Below, piece by piece: positions 62,069 to 64,000 of a stretch of 64,000 nt of DNA. The translations under genes were made by a program, and so were the position numbers. The notes beneath the pieces are model-generated. The model was not told the DNA's origin and made no database searches. It saw only the letters and a program-made list of their open reading frames with translations. Source of the stretch: Streptomyces tagetis (GTDB lineage Bacteria; Actinomycetota; Actinomycetes; Streptomycetales; Streptomycetaceae); NCBI RefSeq assembly GCF_018069565.1, contig NZ_JAGPNL010000003.1, forward strand, positions 620,001 to 684,000, written 5' to 3'. How positions within the stretch are numbered: the stretch's first letter is position 1; the number at the start of each line of letters is the position of its first letter.

Positions 62069-62809
62069 ATGACCACGACCTCGCCCCAGGGGCGTACCGA
62101 ACTGCTCAGGCCGGACGGGAGCCCCGTCCGCGTGCTCGTGGTGGACGGCGAGCAGTCCATCACCGACCTGTTGTCCATGGCCCTGCGGTACGAGGGCTGG
62201 CAGATCCGCAGCGCGGGCGACGGGCTCGGTGCCGTCCGGACGGCGCGGGAGTTCCGGCCGGACGCGGTGGTGCTGGACATGATGCTGCCCGACATGGACG
62301 GGCTGAGCGCCCTGGGGCGGCTGCGCCGCGATCTGCCCGACGTCCCGGTGCTCTTCCTCACCGCCAAGGACGCGGTGGAGGACCGGATCGCCGGGCTGAC
62401 CGCGGGCGGCGACGACTACGTCACCAAGCCGTTCAGCCTGGAGGAGGTCGTCGCCCGGCTGCGCGGGCTGATCCGCCGTTCCGGCGCCGCCGACCGCCGT
62501 TCCGGCTCCCTGCTGGTCGTCGGCGACCTCACCCTCGACGAGGACAGCCACGAGGTCACCCGGGGCGGGCTCGGCATCCACCTGACCGCCACCGAGTTCG
62601 AGCTGCTGCGCTTCCTGATGCGCAATCCGCGGCGGGTGCTGAGCAAGGCGCAGATCCTGGACCGGGTCTGGTCCTACGACTTCGGCGGCCAGGCCAACGT
62701 CGTCGAGCTGTACATCTCCTACCTGCGCCGGAAGATCGACGCCGGCCGGGAGCCGATGATCCACACCCGCCGCGGCGCCGGTTACCTGATCAAGCCCGCC
62801 ACGCCCTGA
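62069..62809 (+). CDS. OmpR/PhoB-type response regulator
   Basis: 246 aa. The receiver has phospho-acceptor D70 (AVVLDMMLPD), T98 and K120 (YVTKPF); the acidic pair at the start is D26-G27 instead of the usual Asp-Asp/Glu, so metal binding may be weaker. The winged helix follows (LTATEFELLRFLMRNPRRVL, SYDFGGQANVVELYISYLRR). No histidine kinase lies next to it, which is odd for this family. An in-frame GTG at 62060 is an alternative start. Target genes are unknown. Confidence 0.9.
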   Translation: MTTTSPQGRTELLRPDGSPVRVLVVDGEQSITDLLSMALRYEGWQIRSAGDGLGAVRTAREFRPDAVVLDMMLPDMDGLSALGRLRRDLPDVPVLFLTAKDAVEDRIAGLTAGGDDYVTKPFSLEEVVARLRGLIRRSGAADRRSGSLLVVGDLTLDEDSHEVTRGGLGIHLTATEFELLRFLMRNPRRVLSKAQILDRVWSYDFGGQANVVELYISYLRRKIDAGREPMIHTRRGAGYLIKPATP

Positions 62810-62897
62810 CCACGCGGCGGCCCGGCGCGGCGGGAACGAGGCTCCGTACCGCCGCCCCGCCCCGGTCGCCCGCCTGCCTCGGCAACCGTCCACCGGT

Positions 62898-62965
62898 CAC
62901 CCCCCCACTTCACCCCCCCCACTTCACCCCCCCCACTTCACCCCCCCACTTCACCCCCCGCCTCC
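62898..62965. repeat. C-rich tandem repeat
   Basis: Four to five copies of a 13-14 bp unit with the consensus CACTTCACCCCCC, with variable C-run lengths. It lies after the response regulator and overlaps the 3' end of the F420-type oxidase gene at 62951-62965. Confidence 0.75.
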
Positions 62966-63433
62966 ACGCCCCTCCGCCACCCGCGCCGGGAAGCCCCCGG
63001 TCGCCACCGGGCCCCACCGCTCCGGCGTGATCCTCAGCAGCGACTTGCCCTGCTCGGCCATGGCCCGCCGGTACTCGTCCCAGTCGGGGTGCTCGCCGGC
63101 GATGACGCGGTAGTACTCGACGAGGGGTTCCACGGAGTCGGGCGGGTCGACGACCTCGGCCGTGCCGTCGACCTGGACCCAGGGGCCGTCCCAGTCGTCG
63201 CTGAGCACGATGAGGGCGACCCGGGGGTCCCGCCGGGCGTTGCGGGTCTTGGCCCGTTCGGGGTAGGTGGAGACCACGATCCGCCCGGAGCCGTCGACCC
63301 CGCAGGCCACCGGCGATCCCTGGGGGCCGCCGCCGGCCCGGCGGGTCAGGAGCACCGCTCGGTGCCGGGGGCGGACGAAGTCGAGCAACTCCTCGCGGGA
63401 GACAGGGGTGTTGGTCGCGATCTTGGGTGCCAT
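62951..63433 (-). CDS. PPOX-class F420-dependent oxidoreductase
   Basis: 160 aa. The split-barrel pattern is TPVSREELLDFVRPRHRAVL, GGPQGSPVACGVDGSGRIVV and KTRNARRDPRVALIV with WVQVDGTAEVVD, typical of F420-dependent pyridoxamine-oxidase-like proteins. It likely reduces small substrates with F420H2. The Gly-rich end (EGRGGGG) arises from the C-rich repeat and shows that the repeat reaches into the coding frame. It lies 10 bp after the STAS gene on the same strand, so the two may be an operon. Confidence 0.85.
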   Translation of the reverse strand: MAPKIATNTPVSREELLDFVRPRHRAVLLTRRAGGGPQGSPVACGVDGSGRIVVSTYPERAKTRNARRDPRVALIVLSDDWDGPWVQVDGTAEVVDPPDSVEPLVEYYRVIAGEHPDWDEYRRAMAEQGKSLLRITPERWGPVATGGFPARVAEGRGGGG

Positions 63434-63442
63434 GAGGTCACT

Positions 63443-63853
63443 CTAGGGCGATTCGTCCGGCCGGTCGCGGTCAGGCCGCCCCGCGGGTGACGCCCCGGTC
63501 CCGGCCGCCAGCGCCTCCGCCAGGTCACCGTGGACCGGCACGTCGCGCCGCAGGCCGGACAGTTCCAGCACCCGGTTCGGCACGCTCCCCGGGACCGCCA
63601 CGACCCGCAGCAGGGCCCGGCCGCGCAGCCGGCGGCGCACGTCGTCGAGGAGGCGGACGCCCTGGGAGTCCATGAAACGGGTGCCGGTGAGGTCGAGTAC
63701 GAGCAGGCGCAGCGGGCCGGAGCCGGTCTCCGCGGCGGCCAGAACCAGCGGCAGCAGCCCCGCGGCGTTGCAGAAGTCGATCTCGCGGGGGAGGGCGAGC
63801 ACGGCGCACCCGGGCGGTTCCGAGGGCCCGTACGGTCGGGAGAGCGGGGTCAC
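63443..63853 (-). CDS. STAS-domain anti-anti-sigma factor
   Basis: 136 aa. LALPREIDFCNAAGLLPLVL, LLVLDLTGTRFMDSQGVRLL and the DSQG phospho-acceptor Ser identify the STAS fold. Such proteins bind an anti-sigma kinase and are reset by SpoIIE-type phosphatases (compare 1-1124) and HATPases (4685-5236). The start is a GTG at 63853. The C-terminal tail is Pro/Ala/Asp-rich. The last 147 bp of the window (63854-64000) hold no recognisable gene. Confidence 0.85.
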   Translation of the reverse strand: MTPLSRPYGPSEPPGCAVLALPREIDFCNAAGLLPLVLAAAETGSGPLRLLVLDLTGTRFMDSQGVRLLDDVRRRLRGRALLRVVAVPGSVPNRVLELSGLRRDVPVHGDLAEALAAGTGASPAGRPDRDRPDESP

Positions 63854-64000
63854 GGCATCACCTGGCAGACGTGCGTCCGGCTTCCGGCGAGGCCGCTTCC
63901 TGACCCGGCCGCCATTGCATCACGGCGGGCACCGGGCACGGAAGTGCGGCGGCGCCGGACGGTCGGCCGGGCGTCACCGCTGCGCAACCGAGCAGCTAAA

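Overview
The window is chromosomal DNA of a Streptomyces or close relative. The signs are very high G+C with GC-rich third codon positions, GTG starts, a Streptomyces-type subtilisin inhibitor (SSI), a SpoIIE-type phosphatase with STAS and HATPase regulators, Prim-Pol-domain proteins, a giant repeat surface protein and tRNA-borne actinomycete integrative elements. All names come from reading the sequence; no database search was run.

Layout. 1-11160 is core-like DNA: a truncated SpoIIE/GAF phosphatase, a Prim-Pol protein, a lipoprotein, a SEC-C/DUF5926 protein, a HATPase regulator, a glycerophosphodiester phosphodiesterase, an HtrA protease and an ABC exporter operon. 11193-19226 is island 1, inserted in tRNA-Ser(TGA) and bounded by a 55-bp direct repeat with one mismatch. 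It carries a low-GC SMC-like ATPase with a small partner, the catalytic half of a dead integrase, a divergent regulator region, a Nudix protein that resembles the Pif immunity factor of pSAM2, a 43-aa membrane peptide and a HEPN gene pair. 19496-37740 is chromosome: a 1877-aa repeat surface protein, lipoproteins, a second Prim-Pol protein, a small N/Q-rich secreted protein, a SigE-family sigma factor, an acyl-CoA ligase under palindromic operators, a 1559-aa PAS/receiver protein, an SSI inhibitor and tRNA-Ser(GCT).

37936-57585 is island 2, a pSAM2-like integrative and conjugative element (AICE) in tRNA-Arg(ACG), bounded by an exact 47-bp repeat. Its backbone is int, xis, rep (frameshifted), spdB-like, traB and a divergent korSA-like repressor. 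Its cargo is (a) an operon of two unknown proteins, a class I lysyl-tRNA-synthetase-like protein and an ASCH protein, downstream of a frameshifted HTH regulator, and (b) a type I restriction-modification operon hsdR-hsdS-hsdM ending in a HEPN gene. A decayed Nudix (pif-like) remnant lies between the two. 57586-64000 returns to chromosome: an alpha/beta hydrolase and LysE pair around a near-palindrome, a DUF2797 protein, an amidohydrolase with a 54-bp coding minisatellite, an OmpR-type regulator without a kinase, an F420-type oxidase and a STAS protein.

The best candidates for undescribed biology are the ATPase/partner pair (11490-14435) and the LysRS-like/ASCH operon (45759-48284). HEPN RNase motifs recur in the cargo of both islands, which suggests both act as defence carriers.
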